From: Synergistetes bacterium JGI 0000079-D21
GTDB taxonomy: Bacteria > Synergistota > Synergistia > Synergistales > 79-D21
Reading direction: 5' to 3'
Assembly (NCBI GenBank): GCA_000402835.1
Contig: AQRZ01000036.1
Coordinates: 15,379-20,381 of the forward strand
Length of the DNA stretch: 5,003 nucleotides
This document shows positions 1 through 5,003 of the stretch, in pieces; within the stretch, counting starts at the first letter, position 1; every line of letters starts with the position of its first letter. Under the pieces are notes generated by a model. The model made no database searches. It was not told the origin of the DNA and worked only from the letters and a program-made list of their open reading frames with translations. Made by a program: the position numbers and the translations under genes.

Positions 1-183
1 CCTCTCTTCGACAAGGCGTGCCAAATCGGCAACCTTGCCGACCTCCTTGATGACCTCCAGGCGCCCCGAGCTCTTGACTGCAAGCCCAGCCGAGTCATAC
101 CCGCGGTATTCGAGCCTCTTCAGTCCTTCCAGAAGGACCTCCGGGGCGTTCCGCATGCCTACGTATCCAACGATTCCACACAT
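1..183 (-). CDS. glmS: Glutamine--fructose-6-phosphate aminotransferase (isomerizing), N-terminal fragment
   Basis: The first 61 codons of GlmS, running off the left edge of the window. The cytosolic enzyme makes glucosamine-6-phosphate from fructose-6-phosphate and glutamine, the first committed step to UDP-GlcNAc. The translation begins MCGIVGYVG, the typical class II glutamine amidotransferase start, in which Cys2 becomes the N-terminal nucleophile after Met removal. It continues with [13 protein letters not shown] (about residues 24-36), the family signature of the glutaminase domain. The ATG at 183 is fixed by the requirement for Cys at position 2. An AAAGGAG ribosome binding site lies at 196-202, with a rather long 12-nt spacer. 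The sugar isomerase (SIS) domains lie outside the window. A glmS ribozyme sits directly upstream, so expression is probably controlled by the enzyme's own product. Identification is near certain; only the truncation by the window edge limits the call. Confidence 0.97.
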   Translation of the reverse strand, partial: MCGIVGYVGMRNAPEVLLEGLKRLEYRGYDSAGLAVKSSGRLEVIKEVGKVADLARLVEER

Positions 184-211
184 TTCCGTTTTTCGCTCCT
201 TTGACCGCCCA

Positions 212-356
212 GCGGGAGACCCGGCTTTTGTCCCGCAAATCGCTTCGCGGTTTTGTAACCGGGCTTCAACGGGCCTCTCCCACGCAGACCCCGGGGTATC
301 CGCCGAATTTTCGATTTTCCCCGACCTCGTCAACTGGCTACGCCAGTTCTGGCGCT
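212..356 (-). ncRNA. glmS ribozyme (glucosamine-6-phosphate-activated self-cleaving riboswitch)
   Basis: A catalytic RNA in the glmS 5' leader, read on the minus strand. Predicted cleavage is between A356 and G355, where the conserved GCGCCAGAACU begins. P1 is a perfect 7-bp stem, 348-342 with 338-332, closed by a 3-nt loop. The invariant GACGAGG follows at 331-325; G331 corresponds to the catalytic guanine (G40 in the Thermoanaerobacter tengcongensis ribozyme). P2 pairs 324-319 with 296-291. Between its strands lie AUCG and UCGGCGGAUA, the conserved core; GGC at 304-302 can pair with GCC at 353-351 (P2.2). The P3.1 pseudoknot pairs GGGUC (291-287) with GGCCC (275-271). P3 pairs 283-276 with 219-212. 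P4 pairs CCCGG (263-259) with CCGGG (224-220) and encloses a CCGC/GCGG hairpin (250-247 with 236-233). Every expected element is present, and it lies directly upstream of glmS. Known family members bind glucosamine-6-phosphate as a cofactor; in Bacillus subtilis the cleaved mRNA, with its 5'-OH end, is degraded. P1 is unusually short but P1 length varies in the family. Confidence 0.95.
355..356 (-). promoter_or_regulatory. Predicted ribozyme self-cleavage site
   Basis: The site is placed by alignment to the family rule that cleavage occurs 5' of the G that opens the conserved GCGCC. The nucleotide at position -1 is A (356), as in the well-studied Bacillus anthracis and T. tengcongensis ribozymes. 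It lies 31 nt after the last base of the galU stop codon. A weak CCAU/AUGG stem (4 bp) can form immediately upstream, with its 3' strand at 361-358. Cleavage would leave a 2',3'-cyclic phosphate on the upstream RNA and a 5'-OH on the glmS RNA. Confidence 0.85.
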
Positions 357-386
357 TCCATCGGCACGCAATGGATTCAGGACCAT

Positions 387-1268
387 TCAGCCATCCCATT
401 CCTCCTTCCTGACGATTTCGATGAGGGTTTCCCTGAGCTCGGGATCATGCATCGCCATGGTTACTGTCGCCTTCAGCCATCCCATTTTCGTTCCGCAGTC
501 CAGCCTCTTTCCGCGATAGAGTAGACCGTAGACCGGTTCTTCGGCCAGAAGAGCCTGAAGTGCGTCCGTCAGCTGAATTTCCCCTCCTACCCCCGCCTGG
601 ACCGAACGCAAGTGCCGGAAAATCGAAGGGCTGAGAAGATACCGGCCGATGATCGCATACCGGCTCGGAGCCAACCCCGGGGCGGGCTTCTCCACCAGGT
701 TCGTGATCCTGAAAATTCCCTCTCCGCAGGCGGTTCCTTCGATGATTCCATACCTTGAAGTCTCTTCCCAGGAAACTTCCTCCAGGGCAAGAACCGATCC
801 TCCCATGGATTGATGGACCTCGAGCAGTTGTCCAAGGACCGGTTGATCCGAAAGGATCACGTCATCCGGGAGGATCAGCCCGAAAAAAGAATCGTTGAAA
901 CAGGGTTCCCCGCAGAGAACGGCATGTCCTAACCCAAGCGGCTCCGATTGCCTCACGTAGGCAAAGCGGGCCATCTCGGAAATCCTGGCCAGTTCGTCCC
1001 TTAACTGGAACTTCCCCCTTTTTTCCAGCAGGTTCTCAAGTTCGATCGAACGGTCGAAATAATCCTCGATCGACCGCTTGCTCCTTCCCGTCACGAAAAC
1101 GATATCGCTGCAGCCCGACGAAACCGCTTCCTCCACTCCGTAGTGGATGAGTGGCCGGTCGATCAGGGGAAGCATTTCTTTGGGGATGTCCTTCGTCGCC
1201 GGCAAGAACCTCGTTCCAAGACCCGCGACGGGAAAAAGGCATTTCTGAAGTGTTTTTTTCCCATCCAT
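387..1268 (-). CDS. galU: UTP--glucose-1-phosphate uridylyltransferase
   Basis: A 293-aa cytosolic enzyme making UDP-glucose from UTP and glucose-1-phosphate, a precursor for surface polysaccharides and glycolipids. It is a single-domain nucleotidyltransferase of the usual GalU/GtaB length. Motifs seen: the nucleotide-binding loop [12 protein letters not shown] (residues 15-26), KEMLP (30-34), [12 protein letters not shown] (107-118), LPDD (133-136) with the metal-binding acidic residues, VEKP (192-195), GEIQLTDA (229-236) and [15 protein letters not shown] (253-267). The frame stays open upstream to 1388, but the ATG at 1268 is chosen because homology starts there, the upstream part lies inside glmM, and AAAGGAAGGG (1277-1286) sits 8 nt ahead of it. 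The start is 4 nt after the glmM stop, so the two are probably translationally coupled. The LPDD, VEKP and DCG motifs favour GalU over RmlA or GlmU; no hexapeptide-repeat acetyltransferase domain is present. Confidence 0.95.
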   Translation of the reverse strand: MDGKKTLQKCLFPVAGLGTRFLPATKDIPKEMLPLIDRPLIHYGVEEAVSSGCSDIVFVTGRSKRSIEDYFDRSIELENLLEKRGKFQLRDELARISEMARFAYVRQSEPLGLGHAVLCGEPCFNDSFFGLILPDDVILSDQPVLGQLLEVHQSMGGSVLALEEVSWEETSRYGIIEGTACGEGIFRITNLVEKPAPGLAPSRYAIIGRYLLSPSIFRHLRSVQAGVGGEIQLTDALQALLAEEPVYGLLYRGKRLDCGTKMGWLKATVTMAMHDPELRETLIEIVRKEEWDG

Positions 1269-1272
1269 CCGG

Positions 1273-2661
1273 CTAACCCTTCCTTTCGGATAGCGACTCG
1301 GCTCCCGCTGCACGGATCGTTTCAAGGATCCGGTTCGAAATTTCGGAAAGGAGCGACTCCTCCTTTGCCTCAACGAGAATCCGCACAAGCGGTTCCGTTC
1401 CTGACATCCTCACGAAGACCCGCCCCTTGTCCCCAAGTTGCCGTTGGCAATCCAGGATTGCCTTCTGAATTTCCTTGCTTTCCAGAAAACCTGTTTTCGT
1501 ATCGACTCGAAGGTTTTTCAGGACCTGGGGAAACCGCGCGAAACGATCGACCAGGGTATCCAAATCTTCCCCCAGTTCCTCGCAGGCTTTCAGGAAATTG
1601 AGCGCGGTACAGAGGCCGTCTCCTGTATGAACATGCTGGTAAAGGATGATGTGGCCGGATTGTTCTCCTCCCAGCCGCGAATCACTCTTCTTCATGCTCT
1701 CGAGCACGTAGCGGTCTCCGACGGGGCACCTCGTAAGCGAGATCCCGCTTTCCGCGAGCCGTTCTTCCAGGGCCATGTTGCTCATGACCGTGGCGACGAC
1801 ACCTGATCCCAGGGTTCCCTTCTTTTGAAGCCACCTTGCAAGAACCCAGAGAAGGATATCGCCGTCAATGATTCTTCCCTTGGAATCCGCCAGCAGGACC
1901 CTGTCCGCATCTCCGTCAAAAGCGATGCCGAAACAAGCCTTGCTTGAGGTGATTTCCCTGGCCAGGTGCTGCATATGCATGACCCCGACGCCTTCGTTGA
2001 TGTTCAATCCATCAGGGCCATTCCCAACCATCCGGGCATCGATACCGCACCCCGAGAAGAGATCGCCCGCTATGGCGCTTGCCGCGCCGTTTGCGCAATC
2101 GATCACCGCGACTTGCCCCGAGAGCCATCCCTCCCCGAAGAGTCCCTTGAGCCAATCCCTATAGCGTAGGACGGACTCCGGCGACTGCCGGACAACGCCG
2201 ATCGAAGCTCCGGAAGGCCGCCACTCGTCCATCAGGGGGTCCCCGAGATATTCCTCGATCGCTGCCTCATCGTCATCGCTTAGCTTGTATCCCTTTGAGT
2301 CAAGAAATTTGATCCCGTTGTACTCGGCTGGGTTGTGCGAGGCACTGATCACCGCTCCGCCGTGGATTCCCTCGTGACGTACCGCATAACTGACCCCGGG
2401 GGTCGGGATGACGCCCAGGCTGAGAACATCCGCTCCTGCAGAGGTCAAGCCGGCCGAAAGCGCCGCTTCCAGCATGTACCCTGACCTTCGGGTATCCCTG
2501 CCCAGGGCAACGGTGGGGCGCGGAATCCCCCTTTCCGTCATGAAAAGGACGAAAGCCCTTCCCAGGCTCAAGGCCATTTCCGGAGTCATCAGCCCCCTGT
2601 TTGCAATATCCCTGACACCGTCCGTACCGAACAGGCAACGGATTTTTCTGGTCTCAGCCAT
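1273..2661 (-). CDS. glmM: Phosphoglucosamine mutase
   Basis: Interconverts glucosamine-6-phosphate and glucosamine-1-phosphate, the second step towards UDP-GlcNAc. It is a four-domain alpha-D-phosphohexomutase; 462 aa is slightly longer than the typical 445-450. Numbered from the ATG at 2661: LFGTDGVRD (about 10-18), a hallmark N-terminal motif; ISASHNP with phosphoserine Ser108; the Mg-binding DGDADR loop (249-254); the sugar-binding GGEQSGH (331-337); and the phosphate-binding RMSGTEPLVRI (418-428). An in-frame GTG at 2673 would add four residues. The ATG is preferred because GAGGTG (2671-2676) makes a ribosome binding site 9 nt upstream and homologues begin only a few residues before FGTDG; the GTG remains possible. 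The gene starts 28 nt after cdaR stops. The GGEQSGH loop and the cluster with glmS favour GlmM over a phosphomannomutase/phosphoglucomutase. In Firmicutes GlmM binds and inhibits CdaA; whether that holds here is inference. Confidence 0.96.
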   Translation of the reverse strand: MAETRKIRCLFGTDGVRDIANRGLMTPEMALSLGRAFVLFMTERGIPRPTVALGRDTRRSGYMLEAALSAGLTSAGADVLSLGVIPTPGVSYAVRHEGIHGGAVISASHNPAEYNGIKFLDSKGYKLSDDDEAAIEEYLGDPLMDEWRPSGASIGVVRQSPESVLRYRDWLKGLFGEGWLSGQVAVIDCANGAASAIAGDLFSGCGIDARMVGNGPDGLNINEGVGVMHMQHLAREITSSKACFGIAFDGDADRVLLADSKGRIIDGDILLWVLARWLQKKGTLGSGVVATVMSNMALEERLAESGISLTRCPVGDRYVLESMKKSDSRLGGEQSGHIILYQHVHTGDGLCTALNFLKACEELGEDLDTLVDRFARFPQVLKNLRVDTKTGFLESKEIQKAILDCQRQLGDKGRVFVRMSGTEPLVRILVEAKEESLLSEISNRILETIRAAGAESLSERKG

Positions 2662-2689
2662 CACCGACTTCACCTCGTCCTTTTCTCCG

Positions 2690-3919
2690 CTATGGGTTCA
2701 CCGCATACAGGATCACGCGTTCCGGTTCCACCTTCAAAACCCGGACATCTTTTGAAAGAAGCCGGACCTGAACCGGGACCACGATTCTTTTTGAAACCAG
2801 GTTCGTCACATCGACGTAGACTTCCACGAGGGGTTCACTCAAGTTTTGAAAAGCGTTGTTTCCCGATTCCGAAACGATCTGCACCGCCACCGAGGGGGGA
2901 ACGGCCTTCCAGGAAGGATAGACGCTCTTGCCCTCCACTTTCACGGGGATCTTCAGCCGGAGGGAACCCGTTCCGTTGTCGACGGGGCGCACCACGACAG
3001 AAACCTTGATCTTCCCGGGTCCAAGCACCTTGACCTTCGCTTCGGGCAACTCGGGTTCGGTCTCGAAGGTCTTGTCCTGGGCAAGTCCCGTTACATCAAT
3101 CGGTTTGGTCTGCAGGCGATCCAGCGTTTCGAGTACCGACTTGGCCCCAACGACCTGCACGGTCGCGGGAAGTGCAGTCGCTTCTTCGACTCGGTAGCCG
3201 GCTTCGGGAACACCGGAAACGTTCGGCACCACTTGCAGTTCCTTTTTCTCCACGTCCTTGACCAGGCTCGCCTTTATTCGAATCTCTTTCGGATACAGGT
3301 CCACGCCCTTGGGCAAGGTTGCACCCTTTTCGGAAATAAGCCTGACTTCCCTTGATATCTCATCCCCCGCAAGGACGCTTGCCGGAGAAACCTGAACGAC
3401 GGCCTCGTTCAGCCCCGCCAGGACCTTTTCCGGCCCCCGAAGCGTCACTTCGGAAGGCGTCATCTCCAGTTTATCCACGAGGACATCCTCGGGGAACTCG
3501 CCTTCCCAAACGATCTTGGCAGGCAGCACTTTTTCGATCAGGCGGGACAGTTCAACCGTCACCTGCTCCGGGACCACCGAGACCAGCCGAACCCCAGGCG
3601 GCAGCAGGACCCGAACCGGCAATCGATACTTGCCGCTTTCCAGCCCCTTGAGGTCAACGGAGCAATCCATCCTGTCGAGATCGAGGCTTTCAAAGATTTT
3701 TCGGTTGGCCGCGATCCGGACCTGCACTTCTCCCTCGCTGCGCAGGATGGTGAACCCCGGAGAGGCGTTCTGGTAGTTGACCTTCAGGCGGAGAGTCCTG
3801 TTGACCTCGTACCCCCGGTCACCGGCAACGTAAAACCACATGAGAAGTGCGACGACAAAGGCAACCCCTCTCAGGAAGATTTTCGAGGAAAGCAGGCGGT
3901 CGATGTGCTTAAACGCCAT
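2690..3919 (-). CDS. cdaR: YbbR-domain membrane protein, CdaA regulator CdaR
   Basis: A 409-aa protein with one N-terminal membrane segment (about residues 16-32, GVAFVVALLMWFYVAG) and a long beta-rich remainder expected outside the membrane. The C-terminal part reads as four YbbR-type repeats, roughly at 36-125, 128-218, 224-311 and 316-408. Each begins near a conserved pattern of hydrophobic beta strands and ends in a form such as VVPEQVTVELS or VEPERVILYA. In Firmicutes, CdaR binds CdaA at the membrane and modulates cyclic di-AMP synthesis; its exact effect differs between species. The start overlaps the 3' end of cdaA by 11 bp. AGGAGG (3926-3931), inside cdaA, lies 6 nt before the ATG, so the two are likely translationally coupled. 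YbbR domains are poorly conserved; the call rests on the membrane anchor, the repeat pattern and the position between cdaA and glmM. The number of repeats was judged by eye. Confidence 0.9.
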   Translation of the reverse strand: MAFKHIDRLLSSKIFLRGVAFVVALLMWFYVAGDRGYEVNRTLRLKVNYQNASPGFTILRSEGEVQVRIAANRKIFESLDLDRMDCSVDLKGLESGKYRLPVRVLLPPGVRLVSVVPEQVTVELSRLIEKVLPAKIVWEGEFPEDVLVDKLEMTPSEVTLRGPEKVLAGLNEAVVQVSPASVLAGDEISREVRLISEKGATLPKGVDLYPKEIRIKASLVKDVEKKELQVVPNVSGVPEAGYRVEEATALPATVQVVGAKSVLETLDRLQTKPIDVTGLAQDKTFETEPELPEAKVKVLGPGKIKVSVVVRPVDNGTGSLRLKIPVKVEGKSVYPSWKAVPPSVAVQIVSESGNNAFQNLSEPLVEVYVDVTNLVSKRIVVPVQVRLLSKDVRVLKVEPERVILYAVNP

Positions 3920-4736
3920 CTTTGCCCTCCTCTCTCCACATGGCCCTGATTTCCTCTCTCAGTTGGTCCCACAGGCCTTTCGGGCCTTCCATGGCCATGA
4001 AGTAATGGTAAACCAGCCGATGGATCTGGTCTTCCTTCAATCCCCGCGAAAGGTGCCCGTTCGTGGCAAGGGCAACTTCTCCCCGCTCCTCGGAAACCAC
4101 CAGTGCGATTGCGTCTGAAACCTCCGTCACGCCGAGAGCAGCCCGGTGCCTTGTGCCGTACCAGCGCGAAAGGTCAGTGTTGGACGTAAGGGGCAGATAG
4201 CAGGCGGCTGCCACGATGACGCTCCGATCGATGATGGCGGCACCGTCGTGTAGCGGATTGTTCGGCCAGAAGATCGAAACGATCAATTCCTGGGAAATCT
4301 CCGCGTTCAGCCTCACCGCGGAGCGCCAGACATCCGCCAGGCCAGTCTCTCTCTGAAAGACGAGGATTGCTCCCAAACGCTGGTCCCGAAGATAGGAAAT
4401 GGCCCTCGTCACGTCATCCGCCATTTGTTCCGCATGTTCGATGGCTTGCCGCCTCTTCCAGATTCTCCCGCGTCCGAGCTCTTCCAGCATCCGTCTCAAT
4501 TCCGGCTGGAACACGATGGGGATCGCGATGAAAATTGCCCCCAGGGCTCGTTCCAGCAGCCATGAGAGTGCCTTGAGGTCAAAATACTTGGATGCTGCAG
4601 CCGTGGCTCCAATGACCAGAATCCCCTTGACAAGCTGCATCGCCCGGGTGTCGACCATGAGGAGTAAAACCCGGTAAAGGATAAAGGCCACGATGAAAAT
4701 GTCAAGCAGATCCTGCCACCGGAAGTTTTCCAGCAT
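3909..4736 (-). CDS. cdaA: Diadenylate cyclase, membrane-anchored CdaA type
   Basis: Makes cyclic di-AMP from two ATP at the inner face of the cytoplasmic membrane. The 275-aa protein has the CdaA layout: three N-terminal membrane segments (about residues 10-28, 34-50 and 60-76), a linker predicted helical (about 80-112), then the DAC (DisA_N) domain. Catalytic motifs are intact: LHDGAAII with DGA at 164-166, GTRHRAALG at 194-202, and VVSEE at 213-217. The absence of DisA's DNA-binding helices and of a CdaS-type N-terminus makes it CdaA. The ATG at 4736 is chosen over an in-frame one 39 nt upstream because AAAGGAGG (4742-4749) is 5 nt before it and because MLENFRWQDLLDI is the usual family N-terminus. 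The 3' end overlaps cdaR, followed by glmM. Cyclic di-AMP is known in Firmicutes and other groups to control potassium and osmolyte transport and cell-wall stress; no such target is visible here. Confidence 0.97.
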   Translation of the reverse strand: MLENFRWQDLLDIFIVAFILYRVLLLMVDTRAMQLVKGILVIGATAAASKYFDLKALSWLLERALGAIFIAIPIVFQPELRRMLEELGRGRIWKRRQAIEHAEQMADDVTRAISYLRDQRLGAILVFQRETGLADVWRSAVRLNAEISQELIVSIFWPNNPLHDGAAIIDRSVIVAAACYLPLTSNTDLSRWYGTRHRAALGVTEVSDAIALVVSEERGEVALATNGHLSRGLKEDQIHRLVYHYFMAMEGPKGLWDQLREEIRAMWREEGKDGV

Positions 4737-4741
4737 GGATG

Positions 4742-4749
4742 CCTCCTTT
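4742..4749 (-). promoter_or_regulatory. Strong ribosome binding site of cdaA
   Basis: AAAGGAGG, a near-perfect Shine-Dalgarno sequence 5 nt before the ATG at 4736. It lies between that ATG and the alternative upstream ATG at 4775, so it decides the start in favour of the shorter, 275-aa protein. Confidence 0.85.
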
Positions 4750-4754
4750 GGAAA

Positions 4755-4803
4755 GCCTGGCCACAAAAACCGCACCCTGAGGATTTGCGGGATGGAGCCA
4801 GGC
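4755..4803 (-). repeat. Inverted repeat enclosing the hairpin upstream of cdaA
   Basis: On the minus strand, GCCTGGC (4803-4797) and GCCAGGC (4761-4755) are perfect 7-bp complements separated by 35 nt, which contain the hairpin and T-run described separately. The 3' arm ends 5 nt before the cdaA Shine-Dalgarno sequence. Folding could affect access to that site. A 7-bp match at this distance can arise by chance. Confidence 0.35.
4765..4790 (-). terminator. Possible weak intrinsic terminator or leader hairpin between nfo and cdaA
   Basis: On the minus strand, CCGCA (4790-4786) and TGCGG (4774-4770) form a 5-bp stem; the 11-nt loop can add two inner C-G pairs. Five Ts (4769-4765) follow directly. 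It is 70 to 95 nt after the nfo stop codon, a sensible place to end the nfo transcript. The stem is short for an independent terminator. It is nested between the arms of a 7-bp inverted repeat (4797-4803 with 4755-4761), so it may instead be part of a structured leader for cdaA. Confidence 0.4.
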
Positions 4804-4859
4804 GGAAGACCCTTTTCCCCTTCTCCGTTTAGTTTATCCCAATTCTTTCCCGGAACCGC

Positions 4860-5003
4860 TTAATGCCCCCTCAACTTTCTCAGCAGAGCCATGTTCCGGG
4901 CGTCACCCGGTCCGTCCTTCGGGGTTTCCAGGATCAACGGGACATCTTCCCACCGCCCGTCATTCAGCAGCATGGAAAAAAACTTCAACCCCAGTTCTCC
5001 GTC
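4860..5003 (-). CDS. nfo: Endonuclease IV (AP endonuclease), C-terminal fragment
   Basis: The last 47 codons of a gene entering from the right edge, ending in TAA at 4860-4862. The peptide DGELGLKFFSMLLND followed by VPLILETPK matches the C-terminal end of the endonuclease IV TIM barrel. There, the Glu of the LET segment (codon 4926-4928) corresponds to a zinc ligand of the family. The enzyme cuts DNA 5' to abasic sites in base excision repair. Most of the protein, including the other metal ligands, is outside the window, so catalytic completeness cannot be judged. It is 123 nt upstream of cdaA with a possible terminator between them, so it is probably a separate transcription unit. Other xylose-isomerase-like TIM-barrel proteins are a less likely alternative. 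Confidence 0.85.
   Translation of the reverse strand, partial: DGELGLKFFSMLLNDGRWEDVPLILETPKDGPGDARNMALLRKLRGH

Noticed and set aside
212..356. The palindromes here (AACTGGC/GCCAGTT, GGGAGA/TCTCCC, ACCCCGGGGT) as a dispersed repeat or a terminator of galU
   Set aside because: They are explained as P1, P3 and P2/P3.1 strands of the glmS ribozyme, and no T-run follows the stems on the minus strand.
35..412. Open plus-strand reading frames (35-412 and 201-524) crossing the gap between glmS and galU
   Set aside because: They run antisense to the glmS start, the ribozyme and the galU end, have no visible domain, and look like stop-poor frames opposite GC-rich structured sequence. Similar spurious ORFs could be annotated wherever the ribozyme occurs.
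1269..1388. Longer galU starting at 1388
   Set aside because: The extra 40 residues lie wholly within the glmM 3' coding region, have no GalU homology, and a proper ribosome binding site precedes the ATG at 1268.
4737..4775. Longer cdaA starting at 4775
   Set aside because: The Shine-Dalgarno sequence lies downstream of that ATG, and the added 13 residues do not resemble the CdaA N-terminus.
4810..4850. Possible promoter for cdaA (TAAACT as a -10 box on the minus strand)
   Set aside because: No convincing -35 box at suitable spacing was found, so the match is too weak to report.

Overview
All genes in this window lie on the minus strand, so the window reads right to left: 3' end of nfo (endonuclease IV), then cdaA, cdaR (ybbR), glmM, galU, a glmS ribozyme, and the 5' end of glmS. 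Apart from a 123-base gap between nfo and cdaA and the 203-base gap that holds the ribozyme, the genes overlap or are separated by 4 to 28 bases. cdaA-cdaR-glmM-galU-glmS therefore looks like one transcription unit.

The most notable element is not protein coding. Positions 212-356 (minus strand) carry a complete self-cleaving glmS ribozyme, recognised by its conserved core and by the P1, P2, P3, P3.1 and P4 pairings, which can be traced base by base. It begins 31 nt after the galU stop codon and ends 28 nt before the glmS ATG. It is expected to cleave when glucosamine-6-phosphate (the GlmS product) accumulates, giving negative feedback on glmS. It should also cut the galU-glmS message in two.

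The genes fit one theme. GlmS makes glucosamine-6-phosphate, GlmM converts it to glucosamine-1-phosphate for UDP-GlcNAc and peptidoglycan, and GalU makes UDP-glucose for surface polysaccharides. CdaA makes cyclic di-AMP, and CdaR is its membrane-anchored regulator. The cdaA-cdaR-glmM-glmS order is the classic Firmicutes c-di-AMP/cell-wall cluster; here galU is inserted before the ribozyme. GlmU is not in the window.

Organism: the DNA is moderately GC-rich. The protein style (for example the GlmM N-terminus and the GalU segment with [17 protein letters not shown]) suggests an anaerobic bacterium such as a Synergistota member, or a GC-rich Firmicute. This is an impression from sequence style, not a computed assignment. 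No mobile elements, tRNAs, CRISPR arrays or broken genes were seen.
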